From Neolentinus lepideus HHB14362 ss-1 (lineage: Eukaryota; Basidiomycota; Agaricomycetes; Gloeophyllales; Gloeophyllaceae), in the NCBI GenBank assembly GCA_001632425.1, contig KV425574.1, positions 103,005-167,004 on the forward strand: 64,000 nucleotides of DNA. Reading direction: 5' to 3'. The notes under the pieces were generated by a model. That model worked only from the letters and a program-made list of their open reading frames with translations. It was not told the origin of the DNA and made no database searches. Each line of letters starts with the position of its first letter. Positions within the stretch are counted from its first letter, which is position 1. This document shows, one piece after another, positions 1 through 9,098 of the stretch. The translations under genes were made by a program, and so were the position numbers.

Positions 1-223
1 TACCGTCGTTATAATCGACTTCGATAGGGCAAGTACCTTGCCCGATGAGGACGTTAACCGTCTCTCGTTGAAGTTCGAGATGCAGCACTGCTGGTCCATG
101 TGTTTTGATCGGATGGTAAGATCATTCTCGTCGTATATCATATCACCATCGCCCTGAATAACGGTTTATCAGCTTACAGATCAATTGATGGGTCTCACGC
201 CAGAGCAGACCCGCGGCTACTAA
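1..223 (+). CDS. 3' end of a K-family kinase-like gene (K1, cut by window edge)
   Basis: The window opens inside the second exon of a K gene. The frame encodes the DFD-type metal-binding motif (VVIIDFDRAS) and then NRLSLKFEMQHCW. It reaches a GTAAG donor after ATG, and a last exon at 173-223 encodes LTDQLMGLTPEQ followed by TAA. Bases 1-223 match the end of K2 (from about 3499) almost base for base, so this is an upstream tandem copy whose 5' part lies outside the window. Nothing visible is broken. Its terminal exon is overlapped antisense by frame C1. K denotes the small kinase-like family described at K2. Confidence 0.7.
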
Positions 224-872
224 GGCAGCTCTATTGTCGCTCATCGCTATATGGCCGTTCTCCACCTTATACATCCCTCCTACTCGCTCAAGGTACCCTT
301 GTGTCCGGACCGTATACTTGGACTGGGACAACACAATTCGCTCGCCTTTTTCGGTAAATACCATTACTCTCTGATGGTTCGGTGTACCACCCTCAAACGC
401 GATGTTTGAGACTGAAAGGCGGTCCTATCACGCTGTCGAATCCCGATATCTTGTGCTTGACGTTCACACACCTCAGGCTCGGCCTGGGCCCATGGCGCAT
501 GCACCAATGAGTGCGGCAGTAGACGTGCAGGCCACGGGTCCTAAACCTCCACGATCAAATTTAACGTTCCAGCTTGGGCTTTGATTAGGCTCAACGATCA
601 CTGTCGTCGCCGTCATGGCGGCTCGCCCATCCTAGAAATCTTTGCTGGTCTACCTTCTTCGCTTCGATTACGTGGCATGATCTTGTCGCTGGCGCGTACA
701 GAGGTACCCTGCGAGAAACTGGTGCTTCTTTGGAGAGTGTTACTGGTCCGGACCAGACCGTACATACCTCGCCCCCATGAACCCTGCGGCAGTGTTGGAA
801 CCACACGAGGAGTGGAACATCCCAATGTCCATCCTTGTGAAGACCTACCCATCTGGTGCGACAACCCTTATC
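143..872 (-). pseudogene. Convergent ORF 'C1', unrecognised family, probably broken
   Basis: On the minus strand three blocks of coding-like sequence recur in all four C copies of the window. The first contains SGPVTLSKEAPVSRRVPLY. The second is built around SSWNVNLIVEV in better copies. The last, at 143 to about 390, reads VLSQSKYTVR, then YLERVGGMYKV, then LLWRETHQLICKLINR. A GTGCAT/GTACAA donor and a TTGCAG acceptor would join the last two blocks in phase. Indels between copies shift the frames, and the upstream end here is fused to N sequence at about 872-880, so this copy is probably non-functional. I recognise no family. The last block lies antisense over the terminal K exon. Whether C is translated at all is uncertain. 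Confidence 0.4.
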
Positions 873-1259
873 TCTACCGGCGTCTCGGCTGACACACTCT
901 CCGCCCTGTCTGGTGCACTGTTCCTGTTTCTTCTGCAGGGAGAGCCAGCGTCGCAGAAAATCCTGACGTGGCCACGGGGGACGTTAGGACGAAAGGTAGC
1001 GTCCAGCGCGCGTCGGAGATGTGACCAGAACATACTATCTAGCCACAGTTTGGTTGTGCGCTCATCGTTGACATAAGGCTTCGTGGTCGTCGTTTGCAGC
1101 TGCTCCTGTCGCGAATGTCAGGTCCCAGCGCCCTACTTGATGAATGTCTTTGTAACTGAAAGAGCCGCTACGCGTATTTGGGCCACCCTTGGTGTTGTTC
1201 TCGATAAGTTTGGGTATCTGTATCTTGGTCACATAGTCAAAGATTGTAATTGGGGCCAT
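872..1259 (-). pseudogene. N-family (RecB-like nuclease) remnant N1, truncated
   Basis: The minus-strand frame starts at 1259 with MAPITIFDYVTK and matches the first part of N2 and N3 (PNTRSGSFSYKDIHQ, then WDLTF). About 40 bases present in N2 are then missing, which breaks the frame. Homology resumes with FWSHLRRALDATFRP and ends at VSAET near 872-880. There the sequence changes abruptly to C-family sequence. The ExK and QxxxY motifs that lie further downstream in N3 are absent. It stands head to head with K2, with the hAT-like element in between. A TATAAA on the minus strand at 1401-1406 matches the N2 TATA box in context. Confidence 0.65.
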
Positions 1260-1400
1260 GATTCTGGCTGCAAGGCCTGGAGATTATTAGTTAGACCCCA
1301 AAGTCCACTGGCAACTCACTTGACCCCTTGAGGTATGGCACAGTGGGAAGAGGTGCAGAAGAAAATAGAAGCGGACGATAGCAACAGCTGTCGCAGTCTA

Positions 1401-1483
1401 TTTATACTCCGCCGGACCCGCACGTCGTCTTGTGGCCTGGTGTGGCCTGTACACCAAATGCGGTAAGTTGTGGCAAGCACGTG
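1401..1483. promoter_or_regulatory. Divergent N1/K2 promoter core: TATA box and CACGTG
   Basis: A minus-strand TATAAA lies at 1401-1406 and a CACGTG palindrome at 1478-1483. The block between them (a GGCCACA-like motif and a TTTGGTGTAC-like stretch on the opposite strand) is shared with the upstream regions of K3 and K4. CACGTG is the classical binding site of bHLH factors. That it acts here is inference from its conservation in every K promoter of the window. Confidence 0.45.
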
Positions 1484-1508
1484 ATCGCGGAGTTCGAACT
1501 GGAATCGC

Positions 1509-1516
1509 ATTGTTTG
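1509..1516. repeat. Target-site duplication ATTGTTTG, left copy (right copy 2472-2479)
   Basis: The identical octamer immediately precedes the TAG terminus at 1517 and immediately follows the opposite terminus at 2471. Confidence 0.85.
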
Positions 1517-2471
1517 TAGCGTTGGTCACTAAGTGAAGTCGAAGTCCTTTAAAGTGAGATTATGACACACTTCGCTATCGTCAAAGTCACTTCAAAGGCA
1601 CTTTGAAGACTTTGCGAAGTGGGTGGCGCAAGGACACCAGCGATTCTCACGGCTGTGGCTACGGTGCTGAAAGCATCCTCACCTCCTCAGATATGAATTT
1701 TTGCTAGATACACAGGACACAATGACTATAATAAATAATCTATATATCTCTACTCATCATCAGGAAGGTATTCAATTAAGAAACGGGCTAAAGCATTAAC
1801 CTGGTTCCCTGAACAAAGGCCTCAAACTTGCTCCTCAGGAGGTTCAAAGACCTCTTGAAGATCTGCGCTGTTTGCTACCCAATCTGCAGCAAAATCAAGT
1901 CGCTCATGACAATAGAGATATTTTAAGATCTGAAGCACCTCGAACATGAACTCCAAGAGTCTACTGCGACGAGAAGTGTCTGTTTCTCCGTACAGGAATG
2001 CTGTGTTAGGGTGAGGAACAGGTTGGCTGCTTAATACTTCATTTGCGGGTGTAGGCACATTCCCCAATGGCCAGCTGGTAGCGGTAGTAGTGCCCTGTGA
2101 GTACTGAGAGCCTGACGAGCAGATGCAAGCCTCAGGGTGTCGCAAAAGCAGACTCGGGTAGCCATTGGGACAAACAGGGCACTGGTAGAGCTCACACATA
2201 TTTATTATGATTTTCTTGGAATTTCTTGGAATTTTCTTTGTCGCCAAAGAGTGCGACGAGCATACATTTCAGCCGGTAAGCGAGACGCGTCAGCGTGTCG
2301 TGTCAGTTCACGCGCGTGATATTTACCTGTTATGTCCATCACGTGTGATTCATTCCCACTTCGCAAAGTCTTTAAAGCGACTTAGGGCGACTTCAAAGTC
2401 TCACGAAGTCATACAAAACTCGAAGTGGACTAAAGTCCACTTTGAAGCACTTCACTTCAGGAACAACACTA
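1517..2471. mobile_element. hAT-like non-autonomous DNA transposon, 955 bp
   Basis: The left end begins TAGCGTTGGTC and the right end, read inward on the other strand, begins TAGTGTTGTTC. This fits the TAGNG-type ends of hAT elements. The element is flanked by a perfect 8-bp direct repeat, ATTGTTTG, at 1509-1516 and 2472-2479, the target-duplication length typical of hAT. Subterminal regions carry many GAAGT/ACTTC repeats, and GACTTTGCGAAGTGGG recurs inverted near 1605 and 2350. The uninterrupted equivalent of the target survives in the K4/N2 promoter. No hAT transposase is visible, so it is non-autonomous. Confidence 0.8.
1822..2247 (-). CDS. 141-codon ORF inside the hAT-like element, unrecognised
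   Basis: This open frame lies wholly inside the element. A plausible internal start gives MCELYQCPVCPNGYP, with a CPVC pair. The middle is Ser/Thr/Pro-rich and the end acidic (LQEVFEPPEEQV). It does not resemble a transposase core and is far too short for one. It may be a captured or deleted gene fragment, or fortuitous. It sits in a divergent promoter that is otherwise short. Confidence 0.2.
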   Translation of the reverse strand: MATKKIPRNSKKIIINMCELYQCPVCPNGYPSLLLRHPEACICSSGSQYSQGTTTATSWPLGNVPTPANEVLSSQPVPHPNTAFLYGETDTSRRSRLLEFMFEVLQILKYLYCHERLDFAADWVANSADLQEVFEPPEEQV

Positions 2472-2524
2472 ATTGTTTGTTTCACCGCGCCCGCCGAGAC
2501 TTGACACCGTCTACCATCATTACA

Positions 2525-3714
2525 ATGGCTGCTCAACCTACTAGGAGATCTCCTCGCATTCTCGCGCTGTCTACTATTGCAAATCGACAGACCGCTTCTC
2601 CGTCCCATGCAATAGCCTCTGCTAAATGTTGCAAGTCGTCGTCTACTCGTTCCTCGAAGAGGAAGGCACCCGTTAAGGATTATGAGGTCCCTCAGGCGAA
2701 GGATTTACCGCATCCTTCTAAGAGGAGATGCCTGGATGCTAGCATATACACGGTTCGCTCTGAACCTGACCCTCAATTTCTTGCACCTGCGGCCATCGCC
2801 AAGGCGCGGAAGAAGTACTTCTCAGGCCATTTCAATCCACTTCACAACCTGCCCATCTGGGGTACAAACCCTTACAATGAGATTTGGAAGGAGTATGAGT
2901 TTCCAGATCCGAAGATTCACACCCTGCCACCCATGGATCCTCCACCACCTTTGAAAAGACTGAGTGTTCGCTACAGCGAGTTCACCCGCGTAGAAGTCAT
3001 CCGTGACTCGGATGAAGAAGGTGAACACGATACCTCGATATTCAAGACTAGCTACAAAGGCAAAGTTTACATCCTCAAACTTGTGCGTCCTCGTTGCATG
3101 CACTCTGTCCACTATGGCTGACTATTTCTCTATCAGTTTCGATCTTGCGCAGTCCCGGACGGATCTGAGTGGGGTCCACAGAAATTTGCCAAGGAAAAAC
3201 GAGCCTATGAATACCTCCTACATGGTGGCGTCTGTACGCAAGGGTTCGTGCCGATGTGTTATGGTTGGTTCCAACTACGCGTTCCCAAGAAGTCTGGGTG
3301 GCTTGGCTCTTTTGCCTCAGATGAGACACCACCATATGGCCTATTAATTGAGTACATACCCGACGCCGTCCCGCTATCTGTGTTGAATATCACCGTGTCT
3401 GCGGCAGAACAGCTGCACTTAGCTGCCGAGTACGTGCACGGAGCAGGTGTCCTGCATAACGACATATACCCACGTAATACTCTCTTGCGTCCTGACGGTA
3501 CCGTCGTTATAATCGACTTCGATAGGGCAAGTACCTTGCCCGATGAGGACGTTAACCGTCTCTCGTTGAAGTTCGAGATGCAGCACTGCTGGTGCATGTG
3601 TTTTACGCGGATGGTAAGATCACTCATATTATATCACCATCGCCCTGACTAGCGGTTTATCAGCTTACAGATCAATTGATGGGTCTCACGCCAGAGCAGA
3701 CCCGCGGCTACTAA
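2525..3714 (+). CDS. K2: small kinase-like protein, complete
   Basis: Three exons (2525-3082, 3137-3613, 3664-3714) give 361 residues. The start matches K4 (MAAQPTRRSPRILALS). The N-terminal 100 residues are basic with NLS-like clusters (SSKRKAPVK, PSKRRCLD) and a conserved TVRSEPDPQ segment. The kinase fold follows: K185 in VYILKL (VAIK-type lysine), FAKEKRAYEYL (candidate helix-C Glu), VLHNDIYPRN with D295 and N300 (catalytic-loop Asp and Asn), and D313 in IIDFDRAS (DFG position). All key residues are present, so phosphotransfer is plausible, but the substrate is unknown. The nearest kinase type is the lineage-expanded small fungal kinases. N1 is its divergent neighbour, separated by the hAT-like insertion, which puts about 1 kb between the CACGTG motif and the start codon. 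Confidence 0.75.
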
Positions 3715-4377
3715 GGCAGCTCTATTGTCGCTCATCGCTATTTGGCCGTTCTTCACCTTATACATCCTTCCTACTCGCTCAAGGTACTCTTGTATACGGA
3801 CCGTATACTTGGACTGGGTCAACACATTTCGCTCGCCGTTTTCGGTGAACGCCGTTACACTCCGGTGGTTCGGTGTCGCGCCGTCGAACGCGATGGTTGA
3901 GACTGCAAGACAGCCCTATCACGCTGCCAATATCCTGTGCTTGGCGTTCACACACCTCAGGCTCGGGTTGGACCCATGACGCATGCACCAGTGAGTGCAG
4001 CGGTAGACGTGAAGGCCACGGCGTCGTCGACCTCCACGATCAAGTTAACGTTCCAGCTGGAGAAGTCTACGTTCGTGGTATTGATTGCACTCTACGGTCA
4101 CTGTCATGACCGTCGTGATGGCTCGCACAGAATCTTCGCTCGTCTCCCTTCTTGGCTTCGATTGTGCGGCGTGATACTGTCGCCTGCTTGTACAGACGCA
4201 TCTTGCGAGAAACCGGTGCTTCTTCGGAGAGCGTTACTGGTCCGGACCAGACCGTACATCCCTCGCCCCCCTGGACCCTGCTGCAGTGTTGGGACCACAC
4301 GAGGAGTGGAACGTCCCAATGTCCATCCTTGTGAAGACCTACGCATCTGGTGCGACGACCGTTATAGTAGGATCTGG
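3499..4377. repeat. Right copy of the tandem direct repeat (matches 1-876)
   Basis: Direct-orientation match to the left edge of the window, spanning the end of K2 and C2. It extends a few bases further into C sequence than the left copy, which shows that the left copy was recombined with N sequence. Confidence 0.75.
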
Positions 4378-4380
4378 GCA
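3649..4380 (-). pseudogene. Convergent ORF 'C2', best-preserved last exon of family C
   Basis: Minus-strand blocks in order: GLHKDGHWDVPLLVW, then CTVWSGPVTLSEEAPVSRK, then (after a likely short intron) TTNVDFSSWNVNLIVEV. After a GTGCAT...TTGCAG intron come FDGATPNHRSVTAFTENG and IAMSDNRAALVAAGLLW, ending in CKLINR and a stop at 3649-3651. The last block is open here and in C1 but shifted in C3 and C4. Its final codons run antisense through the last intron and terminal exon of K2, so K and C would be convergent and overlapping. No family is recognised and the 5' end is not resolved. The alternative is that it is conserved only because it overlaps K. Confidence 0.35.
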
Positions 4381-4431
4381 AAATGTCAGTGGAACCATCG
4401 GTCGAGCGACATCACGCGCCTACTGTAAAAG

Positions 4432-4779
4432 CTACTTGAACCTGTCCGAAATTCGGGATGGATTAACGGACAGACGCAATGAAAAAACGTACTGCGTTGC
4501 TCCTATTCTCGCAGCATACTCTGGTTCAGAGTTAGATTCCAGTGTAACAGAAATATAAGTAGGTCCGCATCGGCGAGAAATTGAAATACAAACATAGCTG
4601 CTCAGAAGGAGCGGTCCCATAGTTGTATTCAAGTCTAGATGTGGTTCAAAATCCATGACCCCTGCGTTCTGGCTGGCTATGTGAATAGAGACTTTATGGA
4701 TAGCTTCGAGACCAAGAAAGACAGGAAGGGGAAGTGAAATGTTTGCCGCAGTATAGCGTCTACGCGGCGCCGGCGTCAA
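4432..4779 (-). CDS. 115-codon ORF, doubtful
   Basis: An open frame immediately beyond the K/C repeat contains IASQNAGVMDFEPHLDL and GPLLLSSYVCISISRRC. Composition is protein-like but there is no recognisable domain, signal peptide or partner exon. It may be a fragment of a gene truncated by the rearrangement that ends at about 4380, or chance. Confidence 0.15.
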   Translation of the reverse strand: MTPAPRRRYTAANISLPLPVFLGLEAIHKVSIHIASQNAGVMDFEPHLDLNTTMGPLLLSSYVCISISRRCGPTYISVTLESNSEPEYAARIGATQYVFSLRLSVNPSRISDRFK

Positions 4780-6359
4780 TAACGCGGAGGGAGGGATTCG
4801 GGCTGCTGAGCGTCAAGGGCACACTTGCGACTTGCCGCGGGAACGCGCCCGCAAGAGTAATCGCTGCTCATTATAAGAAACTGTATTTATTGATCAACTC
4901 GCTGTGCTTGGTTATATACGGAGAACCGAGAGCACCCATCTTCAAGATAACAGCCTAGGATTTGAAAAGTATCAAAGCACCTTGATCCATAGAGAAAGAC
5001 ACCGAGGAGAAACTGACTAGTACCCATTTGTGATCAAGCATCAGTGTGGCGACAGATAACTACAGAATGATAGAGCCGTTTCGCAATTTTGCTCGTTTGG
5101 GCCCTCGCTATCGAGCGTGGACGACGATATTCCACTGCACTGTCGCAGTAGCCTGCCCTCAGAAAGTGACTCGCATCCCCAAGCTAGACTAGTACCCGGG
5201 AGCATCAATGCGCCCAGAGCCAGCTTCGACCTTTCTCGGTTGTTTGATGGTTCGGAGCTGCAGACGCCACAGGTGGCTCTATCGTTTCGCAGTGAGTTGA
5301 ACCGTACGAATAATCAACTCCTGCGTAGAAGCTATAAAACAGTGAGCTTTTCAGGGGAACTGCATGAAATCTTCCGTGACAACTGCCTGACGATGTCGCC
5401 GGTTGTAAGTGTTATTTTCATACGTACCAGCCCAGGTAAGATCAGACAGAAAGGCACTCCAAATAAGTGCTGAAAGATAGCTATCCGTACCTGATATGTA
5501 GGTGGCTGTTCACCGGGGCGGGACCTATAGAGTCAAATTGCAAAGTTAAATAGAGTTTTTGCTCAAGGTACGAAGTCAAGGACTCGATGCATCGCCTCTA
5601 TCGATGGAGGACGGTTCCAAAATGTCTATCACTCTGCAGCCAGCTAGAAGATCACGCGCTCTAGAGGCTTGAGGTCTACCGACATGTAGACAGAAATAAA
5701 TAATGTGGCGGCGCGGCCGCGAGAAATCTCTGCGAGTTTATTCAGTAAAATTCACAGGCAACGATGATCGTTCAGAGTCCTGGAAACGACAGGTTGAGTG
5801 CGGTTACCTCGGAGAGAGCAGCATATGCAGTCCGCAAGCTCGCATAATCGCCAACCCTGTGATGATGAGTTTGACAGGTGAAGTTTGATGAGTGGGTGGT
5901 ACGGAAGTGATGGATTGGTGGCGCGGCTTACTATACTAGCATGGCCGAGCATTGATAAGACATACTCGATGTTGCTCTTCCCATGCACGGACTACACACG
6001 ACGAAAGGCTGGGAGTGCATCTCACGACAAAAGTAGCAAATAGACGACAAAAGTAAGAATGGTCAAGATATTTCTGTAGATGAGGATGAAAGACAGTGAG
6101 AAGAAGGGTCGGGATCAATATATGCCGGCAGCGTGATGGGCTTTCGCTTGTGCCTTAGACGCGATGTTCCTGGATCCTCTGCTCATGTCCTTAGTAAAGT
6201 CTGGTGGCTCTTAGTATCTCCCTCGTCTGTCTCATGTTTCTGCACCGGGTATGCCAATAACAACTCCCTGCCACTGACAGCGACTGCAGACTCTCACCTT
6301 ACATACTTTCCCTGCTATAAATTGCTCTAGCCGGCGACCGAGCACCCCATTCTTCCGCC
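4780..6359. other. Region without a supported gene
   Basis: Several short frames exist (for example 5117-5473 plus, 118 codons), but none shows family resemblance, consistent splicing or a repeated homolog. A TATA-like CTATAAAT at about 6315-6322 lies some 40 bp before the start of the next gene and probably belongs to it. Confidence 0.4.
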
Positions 6360-6912
6360 ATGTCTGCCTCGCCGAGTACCCTGAACCTCACCGCACTCAC
6401 CGCCCAGAACGGCTCCTCCGTCTTCGAGTGCTGGTCCCTGCAGCCGGGGTTCACGTCCTCGGCGCAACCGGGCACGGCGGGGGCCGTCAGCTTGCAGCTG
6501 GGCGACCTCGCAAACGCCAGCTACTCGATCCTGCCAGCAGGGTTCGACGCAGGCAGACACAACGCGCCGAACGTCCAGTGAGCATCCATCGCGCTCCGAT
6601 ATATATTCTCCGGCACCTGACCACTGGTGGCGTCGCAGATACGTCGTCTTCCTGTCCGGTCTCGCCTACATCACCCTCCCCAACTCTACTGCAGATGTGT
6701 GGGTCGAGGGGGGGCAGAGCGGTGTGATCATCGCAACGGACACCGCTGCCGTCAGCACTTACGGCCACATTACCACATATCCCTCCGGCATGGAGACAAT
6801 CGCTTTGCAAATACCCACCGAGGGCGGACTCGTCCCAAACCACACCGTGCTGCACAGCGGGCCCTGTGCCACGACCGAGCAGAAGCAGAAGAGGTTGATA
6901 GAGTTGGATTAA
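6360..6912 (+). CDS. Small conserved basidiomycete protein, cupin-like segment
   Basis: Two exons (6360-6577 and 6639-6912, joined by a 61-bp GTGAGC...CAG intron) give 163 residues. The joined frame reads through YVVFLSGLAYITLPNS, GQSGVIIATDTAAVS and YGHITTYPSG, which looks like beta-strand-rich cupin-like sequence. It is typical of small agaricomycete proteins of unknown function. There is no obvious N-terminal hydrophobic signal, although asparagines in N-x-S/T context are frequent. A TATA-like box lies just upstream. Function is not assigned. Confidence 0.6.
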
Positions 6913-7570
6913 GACTATCTTTATTTGATTTCAGAGTTGCTGTTGCTGTTCGATAGATGTTTTGGTTTGCAAAGACACATAGGCGGGCCATTACAGTGAG
7001 TGATCGTTGATTCTTGTCGCGGTCACGACTGACCTGGCTGTGAAGGGTAGACCCTGGACAATCTCGTGCCTCGGACACCATATTATCGTACCCCTCTTGG
7101 CTGTCAAGTCTAATCTGTTACGTGCCACTCGCTGTATAATTCAGCTACTCTGTCCCGTGTCTTTAAGGTCGCTTCTATTCAGTTCTTTGCACCGCCTTCC
7201 CATTGACCTTGCTCTTCTCATCTGATCTCGAATTCTTCTGTCCAAATCACATTTGAGAAAGTGATGACACGAAGATACCCTGAATTCGCCAATACATATA
7301 CAATAACCCTACGACAATTGGTACATCAATTATAACATTGTACAAGAAATACGAAAAGCTGCACATTGACAACGGAACACGACGCAAGGCGGGGATATCT
7401 AGGACTAGACAAGACAGATGACAGTGACGCTGATGACGAAGTCCATGCAAAGACTAAAAATTACAGTGACGAGATACCCCTTTTTACCACCTTTTTAGAT
7501 GATAACTTAGAGTAGAGAGGAGCAGAGGGAAATAACCCAATGAGCGAGAACGTGCCTAACGCGCGAGTCG

Positions 7571-9098
7571 TCACGAACTTGGATCCTCAACGCGTACCGT
7601 CTCAGTGGTCACCTGCACACCCTCCGCCGCCCGCCTCTCCCTCTCCGCCTTGCCAAAGGTCATACTCGGCATCCTGCCAAGCGGTGGGTCCTCTTCCTCA
7701 TCATGCCTTGCAGTGACGGGCGTCTCCGGTACCGGACAGTACTCATTCTTCGCGTCCGGCGCCGCAGGCGTCCTCTCCCCAAGCTGAAACTCAACCGTCC
7801 TCGTCCCTCTCGAATAATCCAGAATCTTCAACCCCGAGCCCCTCTCCGCATCCATCGTCGTCGTCGTCTCGTCCGTCCCCATCGTCGTCGTCCCCCCATA
7901 CCCAAGTCCCGTCGTAGCCCCGCCGAACCCCGTCGTCGTCTTGCCATGCCGCACCGTCGAGACGCCGAACACACTCGTAAACAGCGACTTGTTGATGCCG
8001 ATCGACCCCGGCTTGAAGTGCAGGCCGCCCGACGTCCCGTCCGCGTACGAGTCGTCACGGTCGCTCTCGCCGTACACGCCAATCACGCGCAGCATCGCCG
8101 TCGCCGTCACCGGCAGATTCGCGACCGTCAGCGACATGCAGTCCTACAGCACATGCGTGATCAGTCACGTGGTCTTTTCCAAATTGATCGAATCGCCGCC
8201 CGCCGCCGCGACGCATGGCATCGATCGATGATCGAGAACGGAGCTCGTTGATGCGGGGAACGTCGCACTCACCTCGACAAGTGCAGAAATAACCACGCGG
8301 ATTTCGCCGTCGGTAATGATGTAGTACGCATGAGCGAGAGACACAATGGTCGTAACGACTGTAAAGGGGATGTTGGACGTGGCTACAAGAGCGCAGATAC
8401 GGTGGACTTACTGCTCGTTGAGAAAATGAGCATGAGTCGGCGCCGCAGCGCAAGGTCCCGGATACCGCGGATGAGGCGGATGGGCAGGGTGATGAGCAGG
8501 AGATCAGAGAGCACGTCCGCTAATCAGGATCACGCAGTTAGTAGGGAGGACGCCCGCGGCGATCATAGCAGGACTTACACACGACCTGGCAAATTGCGAC
8601 CTCTTTGTTCAGCCGGCACTGGGGGCTGCGCGCATTCTTCCAGCCGGGCTCAGGCTCGCAGACCCACATGAGCTGGGCGAAGAAGAAGAAGATGGCGGCG
8701 ACGAATACGCCGGCCACCCACTTGAGCCTGTACCGCATGAGCGGGTTTGGATCGAGGCGGATTATAGAGTACAGGATGGCTAGCCGCGCGGACCAGATGA
8801 TCGTGTAGAACGTGACGGCCATAAGATAGTATGCAGCGATGCGGCTCGTTTTGGAGATGTCATTAGGGTTTTCAACGTGCATGAAGACGGCAACGAATTG
8901 TATGAACAGGCTGGTCAGACAGGATAAGTAGGTTGAATGGGCGATGGAGGGAAAGCGCTCACTTGATTAGTGAAAAGAATACCCAGGCGTCATCCCACCA
9001 GTAGCGCCCCCTTCGTATCCACAGCCGCGACGCGGTCATGCATATTGCCACGAAACCGCACACCGACTCAGTGACTGCGAAGAAAATCAGCGATGCAC
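7571..9098 (-). CDS. Multi-spanning (7TM-type) membrane protein with hydrophilic tail
   Basis: The minus-strand exons I can join are 8963-9098, 8579-8910, 8412-8519, 8273-8358 and 7571-8143; the first coding exon lies above 9098 and is unresolved. Hydrophobic helices are clear: SLIFFAVTESVCGFVAIC, AYYLMAVTFYTIIW, GVFVAAIFFFFAQLMWVC, DLLLITLPIRLI and TTIVSLAHAYYIITDG. Conserved family pieces include RRGRYWWDDAWVFFSL, SDVLSDLLLITLPIR and DCMSLTVANLPV, which I associate with a large basidiomycete family of plasma-membrane 7TM proteins of unknown ligand. The last 150 residues are cytoplasmic-like, Gly/Thr-rich (TTTMGTDETTTT) and charged. No G-protein role can be read from sequence. Confidence 0.7.

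Larger units (their letters stand above)
1..876. repeat. Left copy of a tandem direct repeat (matches about 3499-4377)
   Basis: Bases 1 to about 876 align with about 3499-4377 in the same orientation. The repeated segment covers the end of a K gene and the convergent C frame. Homology stops at about 872-880 in this copy, where sequence switches to N-family sequence. The repeat period is about 3.5 kb, suggesting tandem duplication or unequal exchange of a K-plus-C unit. Confidence 0.75.

Noticed and set aside
7703..8251. 182-codon Arg-rich plus-strand ORF
   Set aside because: Antisense shadow of the GC-rich last exon of the 7TM-type gene.
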